Assembly: GCF_003860585.1 (NCBI RefSeq)
Contig: NZ_CP034159.1
Coordinates: 992,001 to 1,056,000, forward strand
From: Kaistella carnis
GTDB taxonomy: Bacteria > Bacteroidota > Bacteroidia > Flavobacteriales > Weeksellaceae
Length of the DNA: 64,000 nt
Direction of reading: 5' to 3'
A model generated the notes under the pieces. The model was not told the DNA's origin, did no database searches, and saw only the letters and a list, made by a program, of their open reading frames with translations. Position 1 is the first letter of the stretch. Each line of letters opens with the position of its first letter. Of this stretch, positions 23,597 to 33,608 are shown piece by piece. A program made the translations under genes and the position numbers.

Positions 23597-26560
23597 TTAT
23601 TTTTTAATTTGCTTTTTTAGATCTTTTGCTTCCGACACAATTTCCGGGAAATCACCGTAGTTGGCGATAATCTGATCTGCCGTGTAACTCGCCTGGTAAT
23701 TGTCCTTTAAGCCAATATAATTCTTAACCATGAGCACTAGTGATTTTGCACCCCAATATTCTTCGGAAGCGTAATTATTGGCCAGTTTAAAAATGGTTTC
23801 ATTGGATGATTTAAAGGCTTTCCCTTTATTTTGATAAAAAGCTTTAGCATATAAAGCTTCGGCGGCAACTTCCGTATTTGAAGATTTTTCTAAAGCCGTG
23901 TAGGCTGTTTTTGCATCGGTGTCTTTTCCATTATTCATCAAACTTCTGGCTTTAATTACTTTCGCAAGTTCATTCACCGAAGCTGAATTTTTAGGATTTT
24001 GCAAAACAAGATCAGCCAAAGTTTCAGCTTTTCTGAAATCTTTTTCATCTGCATAAATTTTCATCAACTCCACATTCGCAAAATTTTTCACGTTGATGTT
24101 GGTTGAATTTGCAAGTGACACCAAATATTTCTTCGCCTCGTTACTGTTGTTCTGTGCCAAATAAATCTGAGCAATTCTGGTCTGCGCGTCTTCCTGATAA
24201 TCATTTTGAACGTTTGCCACTTCCTGTAAAACCAATAATGCTTTCGTTGCATTATTGGTCTGGAAATAACTTTCACCCAATTCGTATTGTGCCTGATATA
24301 AACCTTCGCCCGTTGGATTTTGCGTTAAATATTTTTCAAATAACGGAATCGCATTTTTGTAATCTTTACCGGCATAAAAAGTTTTAGCGCGGTTCAAATT
24401 AATTTCATCAATCTCTGAAGCATCGATTCTTACGCCAATACTTTGCGCAAAATTCTGGTAACCTGAAACATCATTATTTTTAATGAAAAGCGGTCGGGCT
24501 GCCTGTACAATTTTGCTCGCAAACGCCGTGTTTTTGTATTGATTTCCGAGAGATTTTAATTCAGCTAAAGCTTTGGAATCTTCATTCTGATCAATGTAAT
24601 TCTGAGCACGATAAATCTGCGAATTGGCAACTAGATCTTTATCAGTGCTTGTTTTAATGACTTGACTAAAATAATCGTTTGAATTTTTGAAATCATCATT
24701 CGCCGCATACGCCGTTGCGATTTCATATTGTGCATCATCAAAATATTCTGAATTTTTATACTGCGCCAATAACTTTTTCAGTTCTGCAATTTTAGCAACT
24801 GTATCGCCTTTAAATCCGAGAGCCATGGCTTTTTGGAACATGGTATAGTCATCAGCACTTTCTGATTTATCGTAAATGGCAATCGCTTCATTCAAATCAT
24901 TATTCGCATAATAGGTGTCTGCTAAACGAAGTTCTGCATCGTTTTTAAATTCCGGTTTTGGATTATTTAAATACGCTTTGAAGTATTCTTTGGCTTTATC
25001 AAATTTCTTTGATTTAAAGTAAGCGTAACCCAAATCGTAATTCAGCTGTTGCTTCTCCGGGAAATTTTCGGACTGCAATTTTTCGAAACGCACAATTGCG
25101 GATGGATAATTTGCCTTTTGGTAGTACGTTTGCGCCAACCAATACGTGGCTCTTGAATTAAATTCCTTATTGATATTGAACTCCAGACTTCTTAAGAAAT
25201 ATTTTTCAGCTTCGTCTAAATTTCCTTTGTTAAATTCTTCCGTTCCTAATAAATAAGAAACTTCCTGATCTACTTTATCAGTTTCAGGAGTTGAATTCGG
25301 CATTTTGTCAATGGCAGCCAATGTCCCTTTATAATCACCGGAATACAAATAAGATTTCACCAAAAGGGATTTCATTTCCTTCGTATCGGGGCTGTTTGGA
25401 TATTTTGAAATATAATTTTGAATCACATTAGAAGCTGATTCAAAAGGATTTCCAAGTTCATAACTGAGTTTTGCGTATTGCAAATGAGCCAGCTGTTGCA
25501 CTTTTTGATCATACGTCATTTGGTACGCGGAACGGAATGCGGAAAGCGCTTCCTGTTTTTTGCCCACTTCCAAATAGGCATTTCCTAATTGGTAATAGGC
25601 GTTTTGAGAAGTTGCAGAATTGCTGTTCAACAATTGGTTGTAATAAGAAACGGCTTCGTCATATTTTTTCAAATGTGCGGACACGAATCCCATTTCATAC
25701 AAATCACTTTCAGACGGCGATCCTTTGCTTTCCAAATAAATTTTCAAATGCGGATAAGCAGAACTGTAATCGCCTTTCATGAAATAACTTTCGCCGATCA
25801 TTTTGTGAACTTCTGCCTTGTAATCGGCAGAAATATTTTCATTGAGCAAGGCATTGCCTTCTACAATTGCCTTGTCGTACTCTTTATCATTAAAGTAAAG
25901 CTGAACATAATACGGTTTTACAACGCGCGCATGTTTCTCATTATCTCTAATCTGATCGAAAAAAGTAAAAGCTTCATCGTTTTGTCCATCTGCATAATAA
26001 AGATGTCCTAACATGTAAGCGATATCGTCTTTGTCGGAACCTTCGGTCGATTTATAGGCTTCTTCCAAAGCTTCAATAGCACCTTGGGAATCACCGGTCA
26101 TGAATTTCGCATAACCGAGTTTCATGATATACTGTGTATTTTCTTCTTTTGAAAGTTGATACTGATTGACGTTTTCTAAGGTTTCCAGCGCTTTATCAAA
26201 ATCCTTTTGAGCCAAATAGAAATCGGCCAAAGGTAAATTTGCCTGTGCAAAATAAGCCGAGTTTGGATATTCTTTAATGAAAGCATCCAATCCTTCTTCT
26301 GCATGATTTTTACGCAGGATTACGCCGATGACATTGTCGAAAAATTGGGCGGCCTCTTTTTTTGAATTGGAAAGATTTGCATTATAAAAATACTGTCTTG
26401 CATATTCAAATTGTGCAGCGTTATAAATTTTATTTTGGTAAAGGTTTTCAGCGAGATTGAAACGGTAATTTTCGCGGTCGCTGAAATATTGAGATTGTTG
26501 CGCCTCGGATAAGCCGAAATAGAAAATCGCCGTTGCGATTAAGATTTTTTTTGAATTCAT
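23597..26560 (-). CDS. Large tetratricopeptide-repeat protein, exported
   Basis: 987 residues with a signal peptide (MNSKKILIATAIFYFGLSEA). From about residue 30 to the end it is a run of TPR and Sel1-like helical hairpins (for example YKLG/AYFKSKKFDKAKEYF patterns), well over fifteen units. TPR solenoids bind protein partners. Being exported and upstream of a barrel protein, it probably sits in the periplasm or on the inner face of the outer membrane. No enzymatic domain is seen. Confidence 0.8.
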   Translation of the reverse strand: MNSKKILIATAIFYFGLSEAQQSQYFSDRENYRFNLAENLYQNKIYNAAQFEYARQYFYNANLSNSKKEAAQFFDNVIGVILRKNHAEEGLDAFIKEYPNSAYFAQANLPLADFYLAQKDFDKALETLENVNQYQLSKEENTQYIMKLGYAKFMTGDSQGAIEALEEAYKSTEGSDKDDIAYMLGHLYYADGQNDEAFTFFDQIRDNEKHARVVKPYYVQLYFNDKEYDKAIVEGNALLNENISADYKAEVHKMIGESYFMKGDYSSAYPHLKIYLESKGSPSESDLYEMGFVSAHLKKYDEAVSYYNQLLNSNSATSQNAYYQLGNAYLEVGKKQEALSAFRSAYQMTYDQKVQQLAHLQYAKLSYELGNPFESASNVIQNYISKYPNSPDTKEMKSLLVKSYLYSGDYKGTLAAIDKMPNSTPETDKVDQEVSYLLGTEEFNKGNLDEAEKYFLRSLEFNINKEFNSRATYWLAQTYYQKANYPSAIVRFEKLQSENFPEKQQLNYDLGYAYFKSKKFDKAKEYFKAYLNNPKPEFKNDAELRLADTYYANNDLNEAIAIYDKSESADDYTMFQKAMALGFKGDTVAKIAELKKLLAQYKNSEYFDDAQYEIATAYAANDDFKNSNDYFSQVIKTSTDKDLVANSQIYRAQNYIDQNEDSKALAELKSLGNQYKNTAFASKIVQAARPLFIKNNDVSGYQNFAQSIGVRIDASEIDEINLNRAKTFYAGKDYKNAIPLFEKYLTQNPTGEGLYQAQYELGESYFQTNNATKALLVLQEVANVQNDYQEDAQTRIAQIYLAQNNSNEAKKYLVSLANSTNINVKNFANVELMKIYADEKDFRKAETLADLVLQNPKNSASVNELAKVIKARSLMNNGKDTDAKTAYTALEKSSNTEVAAEALYAKAFYQNKGKAFKSSNETIFKLANNYASEEYWGAKSLVLMVKNYIGLKDNYQASYTADQIIANYGDFPEIVSEAKDLKKQIKK

Positions 26561-26632
26561 TTAATCCAGATTTTCGGAAAGTTTTTTTGGAAAATAGAAC
26601 GTGCTGCGAAAGCTAAATATTACAACAGCACT

Positions 26633-26712
26633 TTTTCCACATTTAATCAACGAAAATAAAGAAAAGTTATTGCTTATACAAGTTTATTTGTTTGTTGTGG
26701 AATTGTGGATAA
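26633..26712. other. Small group of DnaA-box-like sequences
   Basis: TTTTCCACA (26633-26641), TGTGGAATT (26696-26704) and a perfect reverse DnaA box TGTGGATAA (26704-26712) lie within 80 bp in AT-rich non-coding DNA. The perfect box may bind DnaA. There is no dnaA or other origin-associated gene near, so an origin is not claimed. Confidence 0.3.
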
Positions 26713-26776
26713 CTTTTAAAACACAGAAAATCAAGGGTTAAGAAGTTGGAAAATTGATGAACTATTCAAAATTAAA

Positions 26777-26812
26777 AATTTAGAATTTAGAATTTAGAAT
26801 TTAGAATTTAAA
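26777..26812. repeat. Short tandem repeat TTAGAATT
   Basis: About four copies of an 8-bp unit (AATTTAGA register) lie just beyond the stop of the type IX secreted protein. A single related unit appears at 32519-32534. Confidence 0.8.
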
Positions 26813-26824
26813 TTACAATCTCCG

Positions 26825-29800
26825 TTAATCTCTGTTCTTCAGCAAAATCCAGCCTTGGCGTTGCTCCGTCTTTTGCGTAACGGCATCGTACCAGGAAACA
26901 ACATACCAGTAAGTAGAAGTTGGTAACGCTCTGCCATTCATTTTTCCATCCCACTCGCTTTTATCCGGCGTGGTCGATTCGAAGACTTTGGCACCATTTC
27001 GATCCACGATTTGAATAGAAACACGTTCCATTTGATCTATATTCTCGATCTTCCAGACATCATTGATTCCATCGCCATTTGGTGTGAAAGCATTATTTAT
27101 TTTAATAAAATATACGGTTTGTGGCGGACCAAAACAACCCGTTGCTGATTCTACCTGAATATCGTAGGAAGGTGCGGTGGGATTTTGTAAAATGTTTGAC
27201 GTTTGCGGCACTCCATTGAAGTAATATCGATAAGGTTTTTCTCCCCCATTCGCAATGACTTCAATTGAAGTATTGGTTTGATTGATTACCTGAATTTTCG
27301 GCTGATTCTCGTCGGAAATTGTAAAAGTATGTGTATAAGGACAGCCATTGATTCCTTTCTTATAAGTCACTGAATAGTTTCCTGGTTGGTCAAATGTAGC
27401 TACTTGGCTGGTTTGGCCATCGCTCCATAAGAAATAATCATTTTCGGTTCCGGCATCTATTTTTACTGGAAGATAGGAAGTCGTGGAACTTACCGTATTT
27501 TGGTAACAGATGAAATATTTGTCATCAAGTTTCGACGATTTGGTGGGCGTATTTACTTTTAGATAAATCTTCGCCACTGTCGGACAGAAACCGGGAATCG
27601 TAATCCGAACATAAACCGTTTGTGCGAACGCCGTTTCATTGGTATAATTTGAAGATATAGATTGCGTTAAGCCTGCATCTTTAAAATATTCAAAAGTGGC
27701 ATCAGGAGTGGTGAAGTCATTTTTAACATCATCTAACTTGAATTCTGTTTTACCGTCAAAGTCAGAATCGCACTCCGTAATATCTGCGAAAGTTGTAAGC
27801 AACGGAGAATTTGCACCTTTTACAAAATTAATCGCTTGAGGATCCGAAGTACAGCCTGTTATATTATCTTTTAATAAGAAATTGATGGTTTGTGGAAGTA
27901 AGGTAAGATCAAAACTGGCAGGAAGAGGATTTCCTGAAAGATCAGTAAAAGTATAATTCGACGGATTACCGACCGCTTTAATTTTAAAATCCTGTAAAGA
28001 ATATGTAGTTTCTGAACAAATTAAGATATCAGATTGATTTGCGACGGGTTTTGGATTATACGCTAAATTAAAATTAATAATATCACTGCAAGTCGTATTG
28101 TAAATCACTTTAATGTACGGGTTAGCGCCATAAATACTGGCATCATAATTCGTGATCTGACTTGGCGTTAAAGGTGCTCCATTCGCAGAATAATATTCTA
28201 AAGTTACAGTAACCGGTGGCGCCGCGTCTGTCAATAGATCAGCATTTTGGGTTAGGTTAAAGACAGTATTTCCAGCACAATTCGATTGAGAAATTGGATT
28301 GACGAGAACATTAGGCTTGTTGTAAACCAAAAGCGTAATTGAAGGATGATCGGGGGAAACACAACCTGTGATATTGCTTACCGCACGAATATATAATGTC
28401 GTTAAACCTAATCCACTTCTGAAATTATAAGACACCGCTCCACTTCCAGTAGTTGCATCCTGCAAAGTATTGTGAAAAGTCACCGTAACATTTGGATCAG
28501 GATTAATTTCTGGAATTAAAGAAGCTAAATCAAACGTCTGAGCGCTTGCACATTTCGGGGGTAACTGTGTGGTGGGTGCATTTGCAGTTACTTTTGGATC
28601 TTCTGTAAAAATAATTGTTGAAATCGTAGTACAGGTTGAACTGACTGAATTTTTAGGAGAAATTTTTACCCAAATTTTTGGATTTTGAGTTGGATTAAAA
28701 ATAAAATTCGAGGTGTATGTAGTGCCATTTGTAGAATACTCATAATCAAAAACAGAAAAATTAGGACCCGCTAAATCTTGAAGATATTGCGATACATCTA
28801 CTGAAGTTTCTCCAAAACAGTAACGCTTTGGCAGATCAGTAACCTTTGCGGGTAAAGCATCAAAACGAAGCGGGAAATCCTTATCAATACTGCAACCTGA
28901 AGCAGCGTCATTTACTTTGATGTTTAAGTTTCTCACCGTATTACCTGCGATGACAAAATTTGCCGGATTGGGGACCGGGACCGTTCCTTCCGTAAACAGA
29001 ACAGTATAGGACGGATTTTGAGGATAATAATCGTATAAATTAATCGTCTTGCTTGCAGCTCCAGTGGTATCACAAAAATTTAAAGGAAGATTAGTAGCAT
29101 TAAAAGCAGGAATGGTAGAATTAAGATTCAAGGAAAAAGGTGCCGAATCTACCGAACAGATTGGTAAAGTTTTACGTAGAGCACGCACATAATAATTCCC
29201 TGTTGCCGTAGCATCATAGGAATTACCAGTTCCTAAAACGGTCGTATTTCCTTCACGATACCATTCAAAATTTAAATAGGGATCATTCGGAACGGTTAGT
29301 GTTACATCGCTTACGCATCCTCCTGCACTGTTGGAACTTATAACGGGCGTGGGTATTTTTTTAAAAATGACTTGATTGGTCTTAAGGATGCTGGCATCTT
29401 CCAGATACGTTACCTCTAATTTTACCACATCTCCTTCCGAAGGAGTAAAATTACTTAAGGTATCTGAATTGGTACCAACTGGGTTCCCGTTATTGGTCCA
29501 TTTAAATACCGGCGTTAATTGTTGATTCGGCGTAAAAAGCCAGGCTTTACCTTCGCTTTTCCACGGTCCGTTATTATAGTTACCGCCACTACTGTGTACC
29601 GGAACTTTAGCTTTTGTCCCACTTTCATTTTGAATTCCCAGAATAGCGTTGTAATTATCTCTGGTTTTTTGGTTGACATAAATTACAATTTTTCCATCTT
29701 GCAGTAAAAGTACAGAACTGTCATATGAACTGGAGTAATCAGTCAAGGTAAGATTTTGAAAAGAAATCAATAATCCATCCTTACCATTGTACGTAACTCT

Positions 29801-30370
29801 TTTATAATTATAAGCAACCTTCGGTAACTGGGATTTTGGGACTAAATTGGTATAACCGAAAAAAATCTGCGCCAAGTCCAGTTCCTGGGAGGGATTATTT
29901 TTAAATACTTTGTTATAATCTTTGGAGGCTAAAGTCGAAATATTAGGAGCCACATTAAAGGTTCGGTCGATATAAGTTGTATTATCCACAAGATTATTCA
30001 GCCGGGCGTCATTTGTAAAAACCAATCTTCCGTTGCTTCCTGCCACTACTTTTGTGTAGTCAATTCCGTAAAAACTAAAAGAAAAACCGATATCAATAGG
30101 ATTGCTGAATTTGTCCGTACCGGTCGCCATGAAGGTAATAGGAGTAGATCCCGCACTCAAAGGAAACATTCCCGGAGTTTCACCCGTCATTAGATAATCA
30201 CCCGTGGAACTGGCTACTGCATCAACTTTCAAATCAAATTTTTCCCCTGTACAAAAATATTGTTCTGGGCCATAAACGGCACCACCAAGATTAGGATTAT
30301 ACAAGGAGATAGACTGACTGAAACCCAAAGAAAAAATAGTAAAAGCAAATAAAAAATAAAACTTCTGCAT
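26825..30370 (-). CDS. Secreted adhesin-like protein with T9SS type B sorting domain
   Basis: 1181 residues from the ATG at 30370 (the codon before it is TTG). A signal peptide ends near FSLGFSQ (about 19). Several Ig/PKD-like beta domains with paired cysteines follow. The last ~85 residues, opening NAFTPNGDGINDVWKIENID and ending GWILLKNRD, are the gliding-motility-associated C-terminal signal of type IX secretion type B cargo. The protein is therefore exported across the outer membrane and kept on or near the surface. It may mediate attachment; no enzymatic domain is seen. Confidence 0.88.
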   Translation of the reverse strand: MQKFYFLFAFTIFSLGFSQSISLYNPNLGGAVYGPEQYFCTGEKFDLKVDAVASSTGDYLMTGETPGMFPLSAGSTPITFMATGTDKFSNPIDIGFSFSFYGIDYTKVVAGSNGRLVFTNDARLNNLVDNTTYIDRTFNVAPNISTLASKDYNKVFKNNPSQELDLAQIFFGYTNLVPKSQLPKVAYNYKRVTYNGKDGLLISFQNLTLTDYSSSYDSSVLLLQDGKIVIYVNQKTRDNYNAILGIQNESGTKAKVPVHSSGGNYNNGPWKSEGKAWLFTPNQQLTPVFKWTNNGNPVGTNSDTLSNFTPSEGDVVKLEVTYLEDASILKTNQVIFKKIPTPVISSNSAGGCVSDVTLTVPNDPYLNFEWYREGNTTVLGTGNSYDATATGNYYVRALRKTLPICSVDSAPFSLNLNSTIPAFNATNLPLNFCDTTGAASKTINLYDYYPQNPSYTVLFTEGTVPVPNPANFVIAGNTVRNLNIKVNDAASGCSIDKDFPLRFDALPAKVTDLPKRYCFGETSVDVSQYLQDLAGPNFSVFDYEYSTNGTTYTSNFIFNPTQNPKIWVKISPKNSVSSTCTTISTIIFTEDPKVTANAPTTQLPPKCASAQTFDLASLIPEINPDPNVTVTFHNTLQDATTGSGAVSYNFRSGLGLTTLYIRAVSNITGCVSPDHPSITLLVYNKPNVLVNPISQSNCAGNTVFNLTQNADLLTDAAPPVTVTLEYYSANGAPLTPSQITNYDASIYGANPYIKVIYNTTCSDIINFNLAYNPKPVANQSDILICSETTYSLQDFKIKAVGNPSNYTFTDLSGNPLPASFDLTLLPQTINFLLKDNITGCTSDPQAINFVKGANSPLLTTFADITECDSDFDGKTEFKLDDVKNDFTTPDATFEYFKDAGLTQSISSNYTNETAFAQTVYVRITIPGFCPTVAKIYLKVNTPTKSSKLDDKYFICYQNTVSSTTSYLPVKIDAGTENDYFLWSDGQTSQVATFDQPGNYSVTYKKGINGCPYTHTFTISDENQPKIQVINQTNTSIEVIANGGEKPYRYYFNGVPQTSNILQNPTAPSYDIQVESATGCFGPPQTVYFIKINNAFTPNGDGINDVWKIENIDQMERVSIQIVDRNGAKVFESTTPDKSEWDGKMNGRALPTSTYWYVVSWYDAVTQKTEQRQGWILLKNRD

Positions 30371-30468
30371 CAAATCTTTTTTTCAAAAATATGTTATTTT
30401 TTAAAACAGAAAAAGCACCTATTTTAGTATATGAACATCAAAAAAATATATTTTCTAAATTTTTCTTT

Positions 30469-30476
30469 TACATTTG
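30469..30476 (+). promoter_or_regulatory. -7 box before the amino acid permease
   Basis: TACATTTG fits TAnnTTTG, 19 bases before the ATG. No clear -33 box is seen. Confidence 0.45.
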
Positions 30477-30495
30477 TGTAAATTAAATTTACAAT

Positions 30496-32184
30496 ATGAA
30501 CCAACTCTTTCGAAGAAAACAATACAAAGCAAGTGATCATCCTTCTGGTTTAGTTCGTGTTTTAGGGGTTTGGGATATTGTATTTTTTGGGATTGCCGCC
30601 ATTATTGGTGCCGGAAGTTTCAGTTCTTTAGGAGAAGCGGTGTTCCGTGGCGGACCCGGTGTTATTATTTTGTACATCATTTGTGGATTTGCCTGTGGTT
30701 TTACGGCATTATGCTACGCTGAATTTGCGAGTAGAATCCCAACTGCCGGCTCAGCGTATACCTACGCCTACGCAAGTTTTGGTGAATTGATCGCCTGGAT
30801 TATCGGGTGGGCTTTAATCATGGAATATTCATTTGGAAATATTTACGTCGCCTTCTCCTGGTCCGATTATTTTACCAGTTTTATCGGTAGAATCGGATTT
30901 CACATTCCGGAATATTTAACCTGCAGCTATCCGGAAGCTAAAAAAGCTTTTCTTGCCGGATCTGAAAATAAAGAACTCATAAATGCTTGGAAAAATGCGC
31001 CATTGATCGGAAACTTAAAATTGATTTTGGATATTCCTGCCCTGGTAATCAATGGATTGATCACTTGGTTGGTTTATCGTGGCGTTCGTGAAAGTAAAAA
31101 CTTCAATAATGCTTTAGTCTTAATGAAACTGGGGGTAATCGTCTTGATCATTTTAGTCGGAGTCGCCTACGTAAATGTTGATAACTGGATGCCGATCAAT
31201 CCCGAAACACAAGTAGCTTCCTTCATGCCAAATGGTTTTGCCGGAGTTATGACCGCAGTTTCCGGAGTTTTCTTTGCCTATATTGGTTTTGATGCATTGA
31301 GTGTTTTATCGGAAGAAACCAAAGATCCCCAGAAAAATCTTCCACGCGGAATGATTATTTCCCTGGTTTTGTGTACCGTTATCTATATCATCTTAACCTT
31401 GGTTCTTACCGGAATGGTAGATTACAGAAAATTTGACGGCGTTGGTGATCCACTCTCTTTTATTTTTGAAAAGGCAAATGCCAACCTTCCCTGGATGGAA
31501 TTAACGGTTTCTTTTGTGGCGATCATTGCAATTACCACTGTATTGTTGGTTTTCCAAATGGGTCAGCCCAGAATATGGTATGCTATGAGTCGTGATGGTT
31601 TGATGCCAAAAAAATTCATGGATATTCATCCGAAACATAAAACCCCTTCTTTCGCGACCATTGTTACGGGAATCGTAGTGGGTGTCCCTATTTTATTTAC
31701 GGATAAATCCTTCATTCTGGATTTCACCAGTATCGGGACGATCTTCGCTTTTGTATTGGTATGCGGGGGTGTTCTTTTACTTCCATCAAAGGAAAAATTA
31801 CCGGGAAGATTCCACATGCCTTATATCAATTCAAGGTTCATATTTCCTGTAATATTTTTAGGAGGCCTTACTTTCTTTTATTTCTGGCAGCCTGAATTTT
31901 TTCACAATTTAATGGAATGGAATGATGCAAAAGAAGGAGAATTCAGAATTTCAATGTTCTTTTTCCTGGTTCTTAATATCGCGCTCTGTGTTTTGGCTTT
32001 CGTGAAAAACCTGTCTCTAATTCCGTTGATGGGACTTAGTTCGTGTCTTTATCTTTTGACCGGAATGACGCACAATAACTGGTTCTGGTTCACAGTGTGG
32101 TTTGGGATTGGTTTAATTATTTATTTCTCCTACGGTTATAGAAACAGTAAAATTCACCGGGAACTTAATGGCGATTTAGATTAA
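30496..32184 (+). CDS. APC-family amino acid permease
   Basis: 562 residues, about 12-14 membrane helices. GIAAIIGAGSFSSLGEAV (helix 1) and ALCYAEFASRIPTAGSAYTYAYASFGEL (helix 3) are APC signatures, closest to the cationic amino acid transporter (YfnA/CAT) group. An extra loop of about 40 residues (about 140-180) lies between helices 4 and 5. It imports amino acids in symport with protons; the specificity is not readable. Two bases separate it from the next gene, so they are co-transcribed. Confidence 0.88.
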   Translation: MNQLFRRKQYKASDHPSGLVRVLGVWDIVFFGIAAIIGAGSFSSLGEAVFRGGPGVIILYIICGFACGFTALCYAEFASRIPTAGSAYTYAYASFGELIAWIIGWALIMEYSFGNIYVAFSWSDYFTSFIGRIGFHIPEYLTCSYPEAKKAFLAGSENKELINAWKNAPLIGNLKLILDIPALVINGLITWLVYRGVRESKNFNNALVLMKLGVIVLIILVGVAYVNVDNWMPINPETQVASFMPNGFAGVMTAVSGVFFAYIGFDALSVLSEETKDPQKNLPRGMIISLVLCTVIYIILTLVLTGMVDYRKFDGVGDPLSFIFEKANANLPWMELTVSFVAIIAITTVLLVFQMGQPRIWYAMSRDGLMPKKFMDIHPKHKTPSFATIVTGIVVGVPILFTDKSFILDFTSIGTIFAFVLVCGGVLLLPSKEKLPGRFHMPYINSRFIFPVIFLGGLTFFYFWQPEFFHNLMEWNDAKEGEFRISMFFFLVLNIALCVLAFVKNLSLIPLMGLSSCLYLLTGMTHNNWFWFTVWFGIGLIIYFSYGYRNSKIHRELNGDLD

Positions 32185-32186
32185 CG

Positions 32187-32498
32187 ATGAAGACCAGAAT
32201 TAAAAATTATAAAGAATTCTATGAATTCTACCTCACCGAACACTCCAAAATGTGGACACGAATTTTCCATTTTCTGGGAACCCTCTTACTTTTTGCCGTC
32301 CTATTTTATGTGATTAAATCAGGTAAAGAACGCTTTCTTTGGTATGTTCCGATCTTTGGATATGGATTTGCGTGGTTCAGTCATGCCGTTTTTGAGAAAA
32401 ATACTCCCGCGACTTTCAGATATCCGTTGTGGAGTTTGATTTCCGATTTTAGAATGTTTTTTGAACTTCTTACAGGCAAATTAAAATTTAAGAACTGA
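32187..32498 (+). CDS. Mpo1-like DUF962 membrane protein
   Basis: 103 residues with two membrane helices. The pattern EHSKMWTRIFHFLGTLL near the start and GFAWFSHAVFEKNTPATFRYP plus SLISDFRMF at the end are DUF962/Mpo1 features, with conserved histidines and an acidic residue. The yeast relative is an iron-dependent 2-hydroxy fatty acid dioxygenase, so a lipid oxidation role is possible. It is translationally close to the permease but no functional link is evident. Confidence 0.8.
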   Translation: MKTRIKNYKEFYEFYLTEHSKMWTRIFHFLGTLLLFAVLFYVIKSGKERFLWYVPIFGYGFAWFSHAVFEKNTPATFRYPLWSLISDFRMFFELLTGKLKFKN

Positions 32499-32565
32499 TA
32501 TAATCTTCATTAAAGTAGTAATTTAGAATTTAGATTACTTCTAAAAGTCCTTTATAGCAACAAAA

Positions 32566-32594
32566 AAAACCAACTTCTTAAAGTTGGTTTTTTC
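32566..32594. terminator. Bidirectional terminator
   Basis: A perfect 11-bp stem (32566-32576 with 32581-32591) is flanked by A and T runs. It serves the DUF962 gene on the plus strand and the band-7 gene on the minus strand. Confidence 0.88.
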
Positions 32595-32612
32595 TATTCT
32601 GAATAATAAATT

Positions 32613-33509
32613 TTATTTTTGAATGTGTTCCATTTGCTGGGTTGCAGCCATAGAAACCATTAAATCATTTAATAAAGTGCTTGCAGAGTTAGGTGAATTC
32701 GGCAATAAGACCAAGCTGCTCTTGTTAGAAGAACCAATCGCCTGAAGTGTGTCATAATGCTGCGTAACAACAATTAGCGCCGAAGCTTCCTGTGCATTGA
32801 TGTTTGCTTCATTCAACATTTTTACAGATTCTACCAAACCGGCAGCAATCTCTCTACGCTGATCCGCGATACCTTGACCCTGTAATTTTTTAGATTCTGC
32901 TTCTGCTTTCGCCACCGCAACAATTCTAATTTTTTGAGCTTCAGATTCGTATTCAGCTGCAGTTTTTTCACGTTCTGCCGCATTAATTCTATTCATCGCA
33001 TGTTTCACCTGCTCATCGGGATCGATATCGGTAACCAATGCTTTAATGATGTCATACCCATAACTTTGCATCGCCTCCTGAAGTTCTCCTTTTACCGCAA
33101 TCGCAACATCGTCTTTTCTTACAAAAACATCATCCAGCTTCAACTTTGGAACTTCTGCTCTTACGACATCAAAAACGTATGAAGTAATTTGATTTTCCGG
33201 ATTTTCTAGTCGGTAAAATGAATCTGCAACTTGAGACGCAATAACCTGATACTGAACAGAAACTTTCATTCTGATAAACACGTTATCCAACGTTTTGGTG
33301 TCTATTATTACATCCAATTGTTGAATTCTCAAATTCATTCGTTTCGCTACTTTATCGATAAAGGGAATTTTCAAATGAAGGCCGGATTGACGAACGACCA
33401 AAAATTTTCCCAAACGTTCTACAATCGCGGCAGTTGCTTGGTTTACTGTAAAAAATGATGCGAATAATACAATCATTCCGAAAAAAATGATTACTCCTAA
33501 AAATGCCAT
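32613..33509 (-). CDS. SPFH/band-7 (stomatin-like) membrane protein
   Basis: 298 residues. An N-terminal membrane helix (about 3-22) precedes the SPFH domain (TAAIVERLGKFLVVRQSGLHLKIPF onwards), then an Ala/Glu-rich coiled coil (ERE..AEYESEAQKIR). The C-terminal ALIVVTQHYDTLQAIG follows the stomatin/slipin pattern. Such proteins form large ring-shaped oligomers in membranes and support protease or lipid organisation. No NfeD-like partner is adjacent, which is unusual for bacterial slipins. Confidence 0.88.
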   Translation of the reverse strand: MAFLGVIIFFGMIVLFASFFTVNQATAAIVERLGKFLVVRQSGLHLKIPFIDKVAKRMNLRIQQLDVIIDTKTLDNVFIRMKVSVQYQVIASQVADSFYRLENPENQITSYVFDVVRAEVPKLKLDDVFVRKDDVAIAVKGELQEAMQSYGYDIIKALVTDIDPDEQVKHAMNRINAAEREKTAAEYESEAQKIRIVAVAKAEAESKKLQGQGIADQRREIAAGLVESVKMLNEANINAQEASALIVVTQHYDTLQAIGSSNKSSLVLLPNSPNSASTLLNDLMVSMAATQQMEHIQK

Positions 33510-33608
33510 GGTTTAATTTTTAAATATTAATAAATTTAGTCAGAGAATTATTGTTCTGATTTGTCATAAAGATAGGATATTTTTTCTACTTTTAATCAAA
33601 GTTTTTTA

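Noticed and set aside
26633..26712. Chromosomal replication origin
   Set aside because: Only one perfect DnaA box is present, no dnaA, dnaN or gidA is near, and gene direction does not switch consistently here.
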